NCBI GenBank assembly: GCA_910577555.1
Contig: CAJTLF010000031.1
Span: 1 to 5,446 of the forward strand
From: an uncultured Christensenella sp.
GTDB lineage: Bacteria; Bacillota; Clostridia; Christensenellales; Borkfalkiaceae
Length of the DNA stretch: 5,446 nt
Direction of reading: 5' to 3'
Below are positions 1-5,047 of the stretch, one piece after another. Within the stretch, counting starts at the first letter, position 1, and each line of letters begins with the position of its first letter. The notes below the pieces were generated by a model. The model made no database searches, was not told where the DNA came from, and was given only the letters and a program-made list of their open reading frames with translations. A program made the translations under genes and the position numbers.

Positions 1-49
1 GGTTGTACTGTCCGCCGAAGTCGAGAATAAGTACTTTCTGGTGTTTCAT
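1..49 (-). CDS. guaA: GMP synthase (glutamine-hydrolysing), N-terminal fragment cut by the window edge
   Basis: Only the first 16 codons are present, read leftward from an ATG at 47-49 and running off the window. They encode MKHQKVLILDFGGQYN, which matches the start of the class I glutamine amidotransferase domain of GuaA, whose first strand and oxyanion-loop region typically read (V/I)LDFG(S/G)QY(N/T). GuaA is cytoplasmic and converts XMP to GMP using ATP and glutamine, the step after GuaB. A clear ribosome binding site, AAGGGG at 55-60, sits 5 nt before the ATG and supports the start. The upstream neighbour on the same strand is guaB, 255 bp away, which fits a guaB-guaA purine block. Other class I amidotransferases such as the CarA or TrpG glutaminase subunits begin differently, and the guaB context favours GuaA. 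The ATP-pyrophosphatase domain lies outside the window. Confidence 0.88.
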   Translation of the reverse strand, partial: MKHQKVLILDFGGQYN

Positions 50-54
50 AAATA

Positions 55-60
55 CCCCTT
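55..60 (-). promoter_or_regulatory. Ribosome binding site of guaA
   Basis: On the minus strand AAGGGG lies 5 nt upstream of the guaA ATG. It is the main evidence that the 16-codon fragment at the window edge is a real gene start. Confidence 0.7.
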
Positions 61-74
61 GTAAAAATTTATTT

Positions 75-98
75 AAGGCGCAAGATGCCTTACGCCTT
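75..98. repeat. GGCGCAA-type palindrome in the guaA leader
   Basis: AAGGCG (75-80) and CGCCTT (93-98) are inverted repeats. Inside them AAG (82-84) can pair with CTT (89-91) across one C/A mismatch, leaving a 4-nt loop. The left arm contains GGCGCAAG (77-84), the core also found in palindromes at 131-158, 4912-4953 and 4992-5024. On the plus strand a short T run follows, but no plus-strand gene precedes it, so a terminator role there is unlikely. On the minus strand the hairpin would lie in the guaA 5' leader, about 14 nt before the ribosome binding site. It could be a repeat unit or a leader hairpin; no known riboswitch is recognised. Confidence 0.5.
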
Positions 99-116
99 TT
101 TCGATTATTTGGTTTA

Positions 117-147
117 ATTATATTTCTTACGGCGCAAGCAAAGTCAC
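117..147 (-). promoter_or_regulatory. Possible guaA promoter with perfect -10 and weak -35
   Basis: The minus strand has a perfect TATAAT at 117-122. The best -35 candidate is GTGACT at 142-147, which matches TTGACA at 4 of 6 positions but with a long 19-nt spacer. Transcription would begin near 110 and give guaA a leader of about 60 nt containing the 75-98 palindrome. If real, guaA can be transcribed separately from guaB despite sharing its strand. The weak -35 keeps confidence low. Confidence 0.35.
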
Positions 148-158
148 GCCTTTGCGCC
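131..158. repeat. GGCGCAA/TTGCGCC palindrome
   Basis: GGCGCAA (131-137) and TTGCGCC (152-158) are perfect 7-bp inverted repeats around a 14-nt centre. An alternative inner stem pairs GCAAAG (138-143) with CTTTGC (150-155). With its flank, the left side reads CTTACGGCGCAAG (126-138), and exactly this 13-mer occurs in the opposite orientation at 5017-5029 in another intergenic gap. That suggests a dispersed palindromic repeat more than a local operator. Confidence 0.55.
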
Positions 159-178
159 ACAAATTTACCACCGCATTA

Positions 179-298
179 AAACCGCAGAGAAGCGAGCAAG
201 ACAAGGAAAGCGCGGATTTTTCGAAGGGAGCTTACTGCCCGTAAGTGACCGAGAAAAACGAAAGCTTGACGCCGTATTGTGACGCTTATATGCGGTTT
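179..298. repeat. 120-bp non-coding element with imperfect terminal inverted repeats (MITE-like or long hairpin)
   Basis: The ends are inverted copies: positions 179-194 (AAACCGCAGAGAAGCG) match the reverse complement of 283-298 (AAACCGCATATAAGCG) at 14 of 16 positions, the outer 8 perfectly. Partial pairing continues inward: CAAG (203-206) with CTTG (264-267 region), a run of five T after 216 with five A near 253, and a closing hairpin CTTAC (231-235) / GTAAG (241-245) around TGCCC. The whole element can fold as one interrupted hairpin. It contains no convincing reading frame. It lies between guaB and guaA, with its right end 6 bp from the guaB stop codon. No clear target-site duplication is visible at either edge. 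It could be a miniature inverted-repeat transposable element, a REP/ERIC-like repeat, or a structured mRNA spacer; copy number in the genome would decide. Confidence 0.6.
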
Positions 299-304
299 AG
301 TGAA

Positions 305-1759
305 CTAATTTTTGGGTGAATAGTTAGGCGCTTCCTTGGTTATCGAAATATCGTGGGGGTGGCTTTCCGCAAGCGACGCCGACGTCATTTTAACGAACTT
401 GCCGTTCTTTCTCAATTCGTCGATAGTGCCGCAACCGGTATAGCCCATACCCGCGCGAAGCCCGCCTAAAAGCTGGAACACGATTTCGGCAAGCGCACCG
501 CGGTAAGGCACGCGGCCTTCCACGCCTTCGGGTACGAACTTTTTGGCGTTTGCCTGAAAATATCTTTCCTTGCCGCCCTTTGCCATTGCGGGGAGCGAAC
601 CCATTCCGCGATAGGTTTTGAAGCTTCTGCCCTGATAAATTTCGAGTTCGCCGGGGGATTCCGCCGTACCCGCAAACAGCGAGCCTAGCATTACCGCGCT
701 GCCGCCTGCCGCGATAGCCTTTACTATGTCGCCCGAATATTTGATGCCGCCGTCGGCAATTACTCTCTTGCCGAGCTTGTCCGCCGCTTCCGCACAGTCG
801 ATAACCGCGGTGAGCTGGGGCATACCTATGCCCGCAACGATACGCGTGGTGCAAATCGAGCCGGGACCGATGCCGACCTTAACCACGTCCGCGCCCGCCT
901 GCATTAGGTCGTGAGTGGCTTCCGCCGTTACCACGTTACCCGCAACGAGCGGCAGGTCGGGATAAGCCGCCTTTACCTTTTCAACCGCCTTTATTATGCC
1001 TTTGGAATGTCCGTGCGCAGAGTCGAGCACTACTATATCGACTTTTGATTTAACGAGCTCGGCAACGCGTTCCAGAACGTCGGGCGACGCACCGATAGCC
1101 GCGCCCGAAAGCAATCTGCCCTTTTTGTCCCTTGCGCTGTTGGGGTACTGTATCGATTTTTCTATATCCTTGATGGTGATAAGACCTTTGAGATAGCCTT
1201 TCTTATCCACTATGGGGAGCTTTTCTATTCTGTGCTTGCCAAGAATTTTCTGCGCCTCGTCCAAAGAAGTGCCTTCGGGAGCGGTTACGAGATTATCCTT
1301 TGTCATCACGTTCGCGATGGGCTGGTCGAAATTGGTTTCGAATCTCAAATCGCGGTTGGTGAGAATACCCACGAGCTTGCCGTCGCGGGTGACGGGCACG
1401 CCGCTGATTTTATATTTTGCCATAAGGTCGCAGGCAGCCGAAACGGGCTGCTCGGGACTTAAATGGAAGGGGTCGGTAATTACGCCGTGTTCGCTTCTTT
1501 TAACCTTGTCCACCTGAGCCGCCTGCTCTTCTATGGACATATTTTTATGTATGATACCCAAACCGCCTTCCCGCGCCATTGCTATTGCGAGTTTACTCTC
1601 GGTTACCGTATCCATTGCCGCGCTTATGAGCGGGATATTCAGATTGATTCCCTTGCAAAGCGTGGTGTGCAAATCCACGGTGGCGGGCAGTACGTCCGAC
1701 GCGGCGGGGATAAGCAACACGTCGTCGAAAGTCAACGCTTCTTTAACGATTTTGTTCAT
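305..1759 (-). CDS. guaB: Inosine-5'-monophosphate dehydrogenase
   Basis: This cytoplasmic enzyme oxidises IMP to XMP with NAD+, the committed step of guanine nucleotide synthesis. The 484-residue length is typical of a full bacterial GuaB. The N-terminus EALTFDDVLLIPA (7-19) begins the TIM barrel. A Bateman module of two CBS domains interrupts it at about 95-205, with ISGVPV near 118 and HRIEKLPIV near 176. The barrel resumes with DSAHGHS (D246, nicotinamide side) and the catalytic loop GIGPGSICTT, whose C303 is the nucleophile. ADGGIK and GSLFAGTAESPGE form the phosphate-binding part. The mobile flap has the ERYFQ motif (R399, Y400) and EGVEGRVPYRG near 411. All key residues are present. 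The ATG at 1757-1759 has AAAGGAG 9 nt upstream. The upstream membrane-protein gene stops 14 nt before the start, with its stop codon in the ribosome-binding region, suggesting translational coupling. guaA follows downstream. Confidence 0.97.
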   Translation of the reverse strand: MNKIVKEALTFDDVLLIPAASDVLPATVDLHTTLCKGINLNIPLISAAMDTVTESKLAIAMAREGGLGIIHKNMSIEEQAAQVDKVKRSEHGVITDPFHLSPEQPVSAACDLMAKYKISGVPVTRDGKLVGILTNRDLRFETNFDQPIANVMTKDNLVTAPEGTSLDEAQKILGKHRIEKLPIVDKKGYLKGLITIKDIEKSIQYPNSARDKKGRLLSGAAIGASPDVLERVAELVKSKVDIVVLDSAHGHSKGIIKAVEKVKAAYPDLPLVAGNVVTAEATHDLMQAGADVVKVGIGPGSICTTRIVAGIGMPQLTAVIDCAEAADKLGKRVIADGGIKYSGDIVKAIAAGGSAVMLGSLFAGTAESPGELEIYQGRSFKTYRGMGSLPAMAKGGKERYFQANAKKFVPEGVEGRVPYRGALAEIVFQLLGGLRAGMGYTGCGTIDELRKNGKFVKMTSASLAESHPHDISITKEAPNYSPKN

Positions 1760-1767
1760 CTGTGTTT

Positions 1768-1775
1768 ACTCCTTT
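1768..1775 (-). promoter_or_regulatory. Ribosome binding site of guaB overlapping the upstream stop codon
   Basis: AAAGGAGT on the minus strand is followed by an 8-nt spacer and the guaB ATG. The TAA of the preceding gene (1774-1776) shares two bases with it, so ribosomes finishing that gene stop exactly on the guaB entry site. Confidence 0.75.
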
Positions 1776-2376
1776 AAGTATTTTCCGTATTCAGCGACTG
1801 CGTTATGCTGTCGAGTACTCTGTCGTAATAATCCTTTTGGCTTTCCTGCGGGGTGATGCTCTCTATTTCGGCTTTTATTAGTTTAAGCACGGTGGCGTCG
1901 CCCTTTGCCGCGCCCGCAAGCTGGGCAAGCGCGTTGTTTACGGGGAAAGAGTTTTTATCGGTAACGGCTTTGAGCGCAGTTTCCAGAGCTTCGTTCTTCT
2001 GACCGCGGCGGTATTCCGCGCACGCCGTATTGCCGTATACGAATTGGCGGTAATCGAGACCGAGCCGCTCCGTTTCAGCTATGCAGAACTCTTCGAACTT
2101 TTCGTTTGAGATAAGCTCGTTTCCCCTGTTGGCGGTGTTGCCGTCGTCGCCCGCCATGACCCCGTCGTTAAAGCAACGCGCCAAATCGGAGATATTGCCC
2201 GAATAGGTATAGCTTAGCGACGCGTAGCCCTTGGCAAACGAATACATACCGCAATTTTCAAAAAATCCCGCCATACCGGACGGATAGCCGAGACTTAATC
2301 CGACGAACGCGAGAGCGAGAACTATTATCAATGCAAGCAGCGTTTTCAACGCGGTTTTTATGATTACCTTAAACAT
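1774..2376 (-). CDS. Small single-pass membrane protein of unknown function, upstream of guaB
   Basis: I do not recognise this family. From the ATG at 2374-2376 it is 200 residues. A basic N-terminus (MFKVIIKTALK) precedes one hydrophobic segment at about residues 10-30 (LLALIIVLALAFVGLSL), which by the positive-inside rule would put the remaining 170 residues outside the membrane. That part looks mostly helical. A stretch at about 85-140 with pattern FEEFCIAETERLGLDYRQFVYGN, then a Gln-Lys-rich helix, is faintly TPR-like, but no repeat can be proved by eye. Starting 12 nt further upstream at a GTG (2386-2388) would add MGKI. The ATG is preferred as the commoner start codon and lies about 44 nt after the predicted transcription start; neither start has a good Shine-Dalgarno sequence. 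It is the first gene of the guaB transcript and probably coupled to it, but it contributes no recognisable purine function. Confidence 0.8.
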   Translation of the reverse strand: MFKVIIKTALKTLLALIIVLALAFVGLSLGYPSGMAGFFENCGMYSFAKGYASLSYTYSGNISDLARCFNDGVMAGDDGNTANRGNELISNEKFEEFCIAETERLGLDYRQFVYGNTACAEYRRGQKNEALETALKAVTDKNSFPVNNALAQLAGAAKGDATVLKLIKAEIESITPQESQKDYYDRVLDSITQSLNTENT

Positions 2377-2426
2377 TATTTTACCCACGAAAGTACAGTA
2401 CGGCAGTATAATCGTTTATTTTTATA

Positions 2427-2455
2427 ATTTTAGCACAAGCGAATTAAAAATGCAA
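2427..2455 (-). promoter_or_regulatory. Sigma-70/SigA-type promoter for the membrane protein-guaB transcript
   Basis: On the minus strand TTGCAT (2450-2455) is separated by exactly 17 nt from TAAAAT (2427-2432). The -10 is preceded by TGC, an extended -10 element. Each hexamer departs from consensus at few positions. Predicted initiation near 2420 gives a leader of roughly 44 nt to the ATG at 2376. No terminator or second good promoter is seen between the membrane-protein gene and guaB, so this is the likely promoter for both. Confidence 0.65.
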
Positions 2456-2486
2456 GTGTTTGAAAATACAAAATTTATACATAAAC

Positions 2487-2500
2487 CGCGCACGCGCGCA
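2487..2500. other. Alternating pyrimidine-purine CG-rich tract in the lipoprotein leader
   Basis: Fourteen bases alternate strictly between pyrimidine and purine (CGCGCACGCGCGCA) and run into ATATAT. The block is also self-complementary as CGCGC / GCGCG, so it could form a small hairpin 15-28 nt before the ATG of the lipoprotein gene. It stands out in an otherwise AT-rich intergenic region. A regulatory role is only a possibility. Confidence 0.35.
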
Positions 2501-2514
2501 ATATATTTACGGGT

Positions 2515-3165
2515 ATGAAGAAGTTGTCTTTTTTAGTTGCCGTTTTATGCCTTGCCGCCGCTCTCTTCTGCGGTTGCGCGCGCGGCGTCGATTACTCCGC
2601 GTTCATATCCGAAAAGCGGACGGATATTTTTATTTACAAGGACGACGACAAGGAAATTAAAATTTACTGCTCCGAGCGCGAACAGCCCTACGCCGCCGAC
2701 GGAATTATGGGGGATATCTGCCCGATAGTTGAAATTTTCGTGACCCTGCCGAAAAATCCGCAGGAGCTGGAAGTGAGCGTTGAGAGCGTTGAAGGCGAGA
2801 TGAACTACCGCTCGGTGGAGAACTGTTTTTACCTGAGCTTCACCGCCGCCGCGTTCGGCAAAGCTTCGGTTGACGTGACGCTGACTTACGACGGAAAGAG
2901 CGAGACTTTTTCGGCGTTGAGCGTGAAATATGCGGGAGTTATGAGCTGTGAGCAAGCCGTGCTGTGCGCCGCGGAGCACGATAAAGAGCTGTTCGAAAGC
3001 CTTATGAAAAAGGGGGCGTTCGACGGGGAAATTTACGTGCGGCTTTTATACGACGAAGGCTGTTACTACTACGTGGGGGTGTGCGACAAGTCTAAGAAAA
3101 TAACCGCCTATCTCGTCGACGGCGAGAAGGGAAAGGTTATTGCGAAAAAACAGCTCGAAGGCTGA
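2515..3165 (+). CDS. Predicted lipoprotein of unknown function
   Basis: The product is 216 residues. It begins MKKLSFLVAVLCLAAALF followed by FCG-C, a lipoprotein signal peptide with a slightly unusual lipobox and Cys21 as the probable lipidated residue, so it should be anchored on the outer face of the cytoplasmic membrane. Residues about 35-140 alternate short beta-type stretches (TDIFIYKDD, EIKIYCS, IVEIFVTLP, ASVDVTLTY), suggesting a beta-sandwich. A helix at about 144-166 (SCEQAVLCAAEHDKELFESL) is followed by strands ending in YYVGVCDKSKKITAYLVDGEKGKVI. That helix-then-strand ending with an Asp-x-x-x-Gly-x-Val-like turn resembles a PepSY domain; this is a loose resemblance only. The mature part has several further Cys (52, 69, 104, 145, 151, 183, 190). 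The ATG has only a weak GGG upstream. The gene is divergent from the guaB transcript, monocistronic, and ends just before a strong terminator. Confidence 0.82.
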   Translation: MKKLSFLVAVLCLAAALFCGCARGVDYSAFISEKRTDIFIYKDDDKEIKIYCSEREQPYAADGIMGDICPIVEIFVTLPKNPQELEVSVESVEGEMNYRSVENCFYLSFTAAAFGKASVDVTLTYDGKSETFSALSVKYAGVMSCEQAVLCAAEHDKELFESLMKKGAFDGEIYVRLLYDEGCYYYVGVCDKSKKITAYLVDGEKGKVIAKKQLEG

Positions 3166-3169
3166 AAAC

Positions 3170-3206
3170 AAGCCCCCGCGGTGCGAAGTGCGCCGCGGGG
3201 GCTTTT
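3170..3206. terminator. Strong Rho-independent terminator between convergent genes, likely bidirectional
   Basis: AAGCCCCCGCG (3170-3180) pairs perfectly with CGCGGGGGCTT (3194-3204). The stem continues inward by four more pairs, one of them G-T, to a 5-nt GAAGT loop. TTTT follows on the plus strand, 4 nt after the lipoprotein stop. On the minus strand the stem is followed by TTGTTTT, so it can also end the hemW-GNAT transcript, whose last stop is at 3214-3216. Confidence 0.9.
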
Positions 3207-3213
3207 AACTGAT

Positions 3214-3723
3214 TTAAACCTTTTTTTCAAACGCAACGCGCGGAGAACCGTCACGCATAAGGTATATAACACCGCACTCGGAAAACCCGCGCCCCGTCAA
3301 TAACCCGCGCATATGCGCGTTCTTTTCGTGCGTATCCATTCGTATACTCCCCCTGCCGCGCTTTCTGGCAATTTCGGGAGCTGCGCTGTCGACTATATAT
3401 TTCGCAACGCCCCTGCCCCGCCATTTTGCCGCGACCGCCACGCGGTGAACGGCAAGGTAATTGCCGCCGGTGAGCCACTTACCCTCCAGCCCGTCGTAAT
3501 CCCCGTCATAGTTGACGGCGGAGAAAACCGCGGCTATTTCGCCGCCATGCTTTACGCAGTATAATATGCCGCCGAGAATGCCGCCCGTCACGTCCGTCTT
3601 ATCGGGAAAGCCCGCGGGCCACTGCGGGTTGCCGTTGCTTGCCATGAACGCCTGCGCGTCGGAGTAAATTTTCATTATTTCGTCCAGCTCGGACAACTCT
3701 GCCAAACCGTATTCCAAATTCAT
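3214..3723 (-). CDS. GNAT-family N-acetyltransferase
   Basis: The 169-residue product has the fold signature of GCN5-related acetyltransferases, which move an acetyl group from acetyl-CoA to an amine. Motif A is clear: the strand LAVHRVAVAAKWRG leads into R-G-R-G-V-A (102-107), the pyrophosphate-binding R/Q-x-x-G-x-G/A loop. Motif B follows as SIRMDTHEKNAHMRGLLTGRGFSECGVIYL (about 126-155). The N-terminal helix pair carries SNGNPQWPAGFP (29-40), seen in a common subgroup of uncharacterised small GNATs. The substrate cannot be read from sequence; RimI-type ribosomal acetylation is possible but nothing specific supports it. The ATG at 3721-3723 lies 4 nt after the hemW stop codon, with only a weak GGG upstream, so it is probably translated by coupling within the hemW transcript. 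A terminator follows the stop. Confidence 0.92.
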   Translation of the reverse strand: MNLEYGLAELSELDEIMKIYSDAQAFMASNGNPQWPAGFPDKTDVTGGILGGILYCVKHGGEIAAVFSAVNYDGDYDGLEGKWLTGGNYLAVHRVAVAAKWRGRGVAKYIVDSAAPEIARKRGRGSIRMDTHEKNAHMRGLLTGRGFSECGVIYLMRDGSPRVAFEKKV

Positions 3724-3727
3724 TTTT

Positions 3728-4837
3728 TTAACCCAAAATATCCACGATTACGGAGTTCTGCACGAAAAGATATTCGTCCTTAATCGCAAGGAAATCCCCG
3801 TTAATTACAATATATTCCCGCACCTTTTTAAGGCGTTCGGAGTATTTTTCCAAAAAGTCGCCGCCGAAAAGTGCGGAGTATTCGCCCAGACTCATACCGC
3901 GAGAAGTGCGCAAGGCAAGCATTATAAACTCTTCTTCCCGCCCTTCTTCATCCACTTTTTCGCTTGAAACCACGGCGAAGTTGTCGGACAGGATACACTT
4001 GAAATACTCGTCCAAATCGTAAGTATTTGTAAAGCGCACGTCGTTTATGCAGGACGACGCCGCCACGCCGAAGCCTATATACTCGCCGCGACGCCAATAA
4101 TTGAGATTGTGGCGGCTTTCGTACCCCTTTTTGGCGAAGTTGGAAACTTCGTAACGGTTATACCCAAGCTCTTCAAGCCGCTTGACGCCGCAGGCGTATA
4201 AGTCCGCCGTTTCGTCGCCGTCGGGCAGTTCGCCGTTAAGGTAGTCGGTGTATATCGGCGTGCCGTCTTCGGGCGTAAGCGCGTACATCGATATGTGTTT
4301 AGCCCCCGAATATGCCGCAGTTTCGATAGTTTTTATTAAATCTTCGGGCGTCTGGTTTTTCAAACCGAACATAACGTCGACGCTGAAATTACAGCCCTTT
4401 AACAATTTAGCGCACAGCAGAAAATCTTTTAAATTGTGTATCCTGCCAAGGTCGGCGAGCTGGGAATCCACCGCCGTCTGCAAGCCGACGGAAAAGCGGT
4501 TTATGCCGCACTTTAAATAGGTTTCGATTTTGTTTTTGCTTACCGTGCCGGGGTTCATCTCGATTGTTATTTCCGCGCCTTTTTCGAGTTTGAAATATTT
4601 GCACGCCGCCGCCACTATAAGCGCGATATAATTTTCGTCGATTACGGACGGAGTGCCGCCGCCTATATAAAGGCTTTGGAAAGAGTAATTTTCAAGCTCC
4701 TTCGACCGCTTTGACATTTCGCGGCAGACGCAGGCGGCGTAGCTTTCCGCAAAGCAAAGCTTATCCGGAAAGGATGCGAAATCGCAGTACGAGCATTTGG
4801 ATTTGCAAAAGGGTATATGAATATAAATTCCCGCCAA
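3728..4837 (-). CDS. hemW: HemW-like radical SAM protein (putative heme chaperone, formerly annotated as oxygen-independent coproporphyrinogen III oxidase)
   Basis: The product is 369 residues, about the usual HemW length. IYIHIPF leads into C11-x3-C15-x2-C18-D-F, the [4Fe-4S] cluster motif. The cluster motif is followed by Phe at residue 20, where true HemN coproporphyrinogen dehydrogenases have another Cys, so HemW is the better assignment. LYIGGGTPS (about 56-64) is the SAM-binding glycine motif; EITIEMNPGTV (about 88) and INRFSVGLQT (about 111) are family blocks. ESRHNLNYWRRGEYIGFGVAA (about 239-259) and the C-terminal winged-helix-like region also fit HemW. Known HemW proteins bind heme and deliver it to respiratory enzymes; whether this host makes heme is not visible here. 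Translation starts at TTG (4835-4837), supported by AAAGGAG at 4843-4849 and the absence of an in-frame ATG that would keep the conserved N-terminus. It is followed within 4 nt by the GNAT gene. Confidence 0.9.
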   Translation of the reverse strand: MAGIYIHIPFCKSKCSYCDFASFPDKLCFAESYAACVCREMSKRSKELENYSFQSLYIGGGTPSVIDENYIALIVAAACKYFKLEKGAEITIEMNPGTVSKNKIETYLKCGINRFSVGLQTAVDSQLADLGRIHNLKDFLLCAKLLKGCNFSVDVMFGLKNQTPEDLIKTIETAAYSGAKHISMYALTPEDGTPIYTDYLNGELPDGDETADLYACGVKRLEELGYNRYEVSNFAKKGYESRHNLNYWRRGEYIGFGVAASSCINDVRFTNTYDLDEYFKCILSDNFAVVSSEKVDEEGREEEFIMLALRTSRGMSLGEYSALFGGDFLEKYSERLKKVREYIVINGDFLAIKDEYLFVQNSVIVDILG

Positions 4838-4842
4838 AATAA

Positions 4843-4849
4843 CTCCTTT
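4843..4849 (-). promoter_or_regulatory. Ribosome binding site that sets the hemW TTG start
   Basis: AAAGGAG lies 5 nt upstream of TTG (4835-4837) on the minus strand. The next residues after TTG are AGIYIHIPFC, the conserved HemW beginning, so a TTG start is the most economical reading. Confidence 0.8.
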
Positions 4850-4889
4850 CGTTAAAATTTCGGCTACTTATGCGCCTGCAATTTTAACG
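4850..4889 (-). promoter_or_regulatory. Leader hairpin directly abutting the hemW ribosome binding site
   Basis: On the minus strand CGTTAAAATT (from 4889 to 4880) pairs perfectly with AATTTTAACG (from 4859 to 4850), a 10-bp stem. The 20-nt interior has a possible GGC/GCC mini-stem. The 3' arm touches the AAAGGAG site with no gap, so folding could affect ribosome access. A second hairpin (4895-4911) lies just upstream. No described riboswitch class is recognised; the arrangement is seen, the control role is inferred. Confidence 0.45.
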
Positions 4890-4894
4890 ATTTC

Positions 4895-4911
4895 GGGAAA
4901 CCGAGTTTCCC
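4895..4911 (-). repeat. GGGAAAC/GTTTCCC hairpin in the hemW leader region
   Basis: GGGAAAC (4895-4901) and GTTTCCC (4905-4911) form a perfect 7-bp stem with a 3-nt loop. No T tract follows on either strand, so it is not an ordinary terminator. It sits between the 4912-4953 palindrome and the 4850-4889 hairpin, making three adjoining stems upstream of hemW. Confidence 0.5.
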
Positions 4912-4953
4912 TTGGCGCAACCTTTATGGCACGCCATTATATAGTTGCGCCAA
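4912..4953. repeat. 10-bp inverted repeat TTGGCGCAAC / GTTGCGCCAA enclosing a TATAAT
   Basis: The arms at 4912-4921 and 4944-4953 are perfect inverted copies. The 22-nt centre contains a smaller palindrome ATGGC (4926-4930) / GCCAT (4933-4937). The arms carry the GGCGCAA core shared with other palindromes in the window. A perfect minus-strand TATAAT (4936-4941) lies inside; no good -35 is found at 16-18 nt, so it is only a candidate hemW promoter. The repeat could be an operator around that promoter or a dispersed palindrome. Confidence 0.5.
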
Positions 4954-4991
4954 TTCCCTTCCGGTCAGCCGCAGGTATGCGCAAATTGAGT

Positions 4992-5023
4992 GCGCAAGCA
5001 AAAAGCGCGGTTTTTACTTGCGC
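4992..5023. repeat. GCGCAAG/CTTGCGC palindrome with inner A/T stem
   Basis: GCGCAAG (4992-4998) pairs with CTTGCGC (5017-5023). One C/A mismatch separates this from an inner stem of five A (5000-5004) with five T (5011-5015), with loop GCGCGG. The minus strand reads CTTACGGCGCAAG at the edge, identical to 126-138. It lies 25 bp downstream of the MGMT-family stop codon but has no T tract in that direction. Confidence 0.5.
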
Positions 5024-5047
5024 CGTAAGTTTTTTGATATTTTTTCG

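Noticed and set aside
75..101. Intrinsic terminator on the plus strand (hairpin followed by a T run).
   Set aside because: No plus-strand gene lies upstream, and on the minus strand the hairpin is not followed directly by a T run.
50..304. Purine (guanine) riboswitch before guaA.
   Set aside because: I could not find the conserved core and the paired kissing loops of the purine riboswitch; the hairpins present are simple palindromes.
390..1517. Several open frames on both strands over the guaB region, up to about 150 codons.
   Set aside because: They overlap a clearly conserved guaB entirely, have no ribosome binding sites of their own and translate to Arg- or Ser-rich sequence with no recognisable family.
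2386..2388. GTG start for the membrane protein upstream of guaB.
   Set aside because: No Shine-Dalgarno sequence precedes it and an in-frame ATG follows four codons later; it remains possible but is less likely.
2545..2979. A 144-codon minus-strand frame opposite the lipoprotein gene.
   Set aside because: It is antisense to a gene with a convincing signal peptide and terminator, and its translation shows no family features.
3728..4837. HemN coproporphyrinogen III dehydrogenase.
   Set aside because: The cluster motif is CxxxCxxC followed by D-F, without the fourth Cys expected in HemN, and the length fits HemW.
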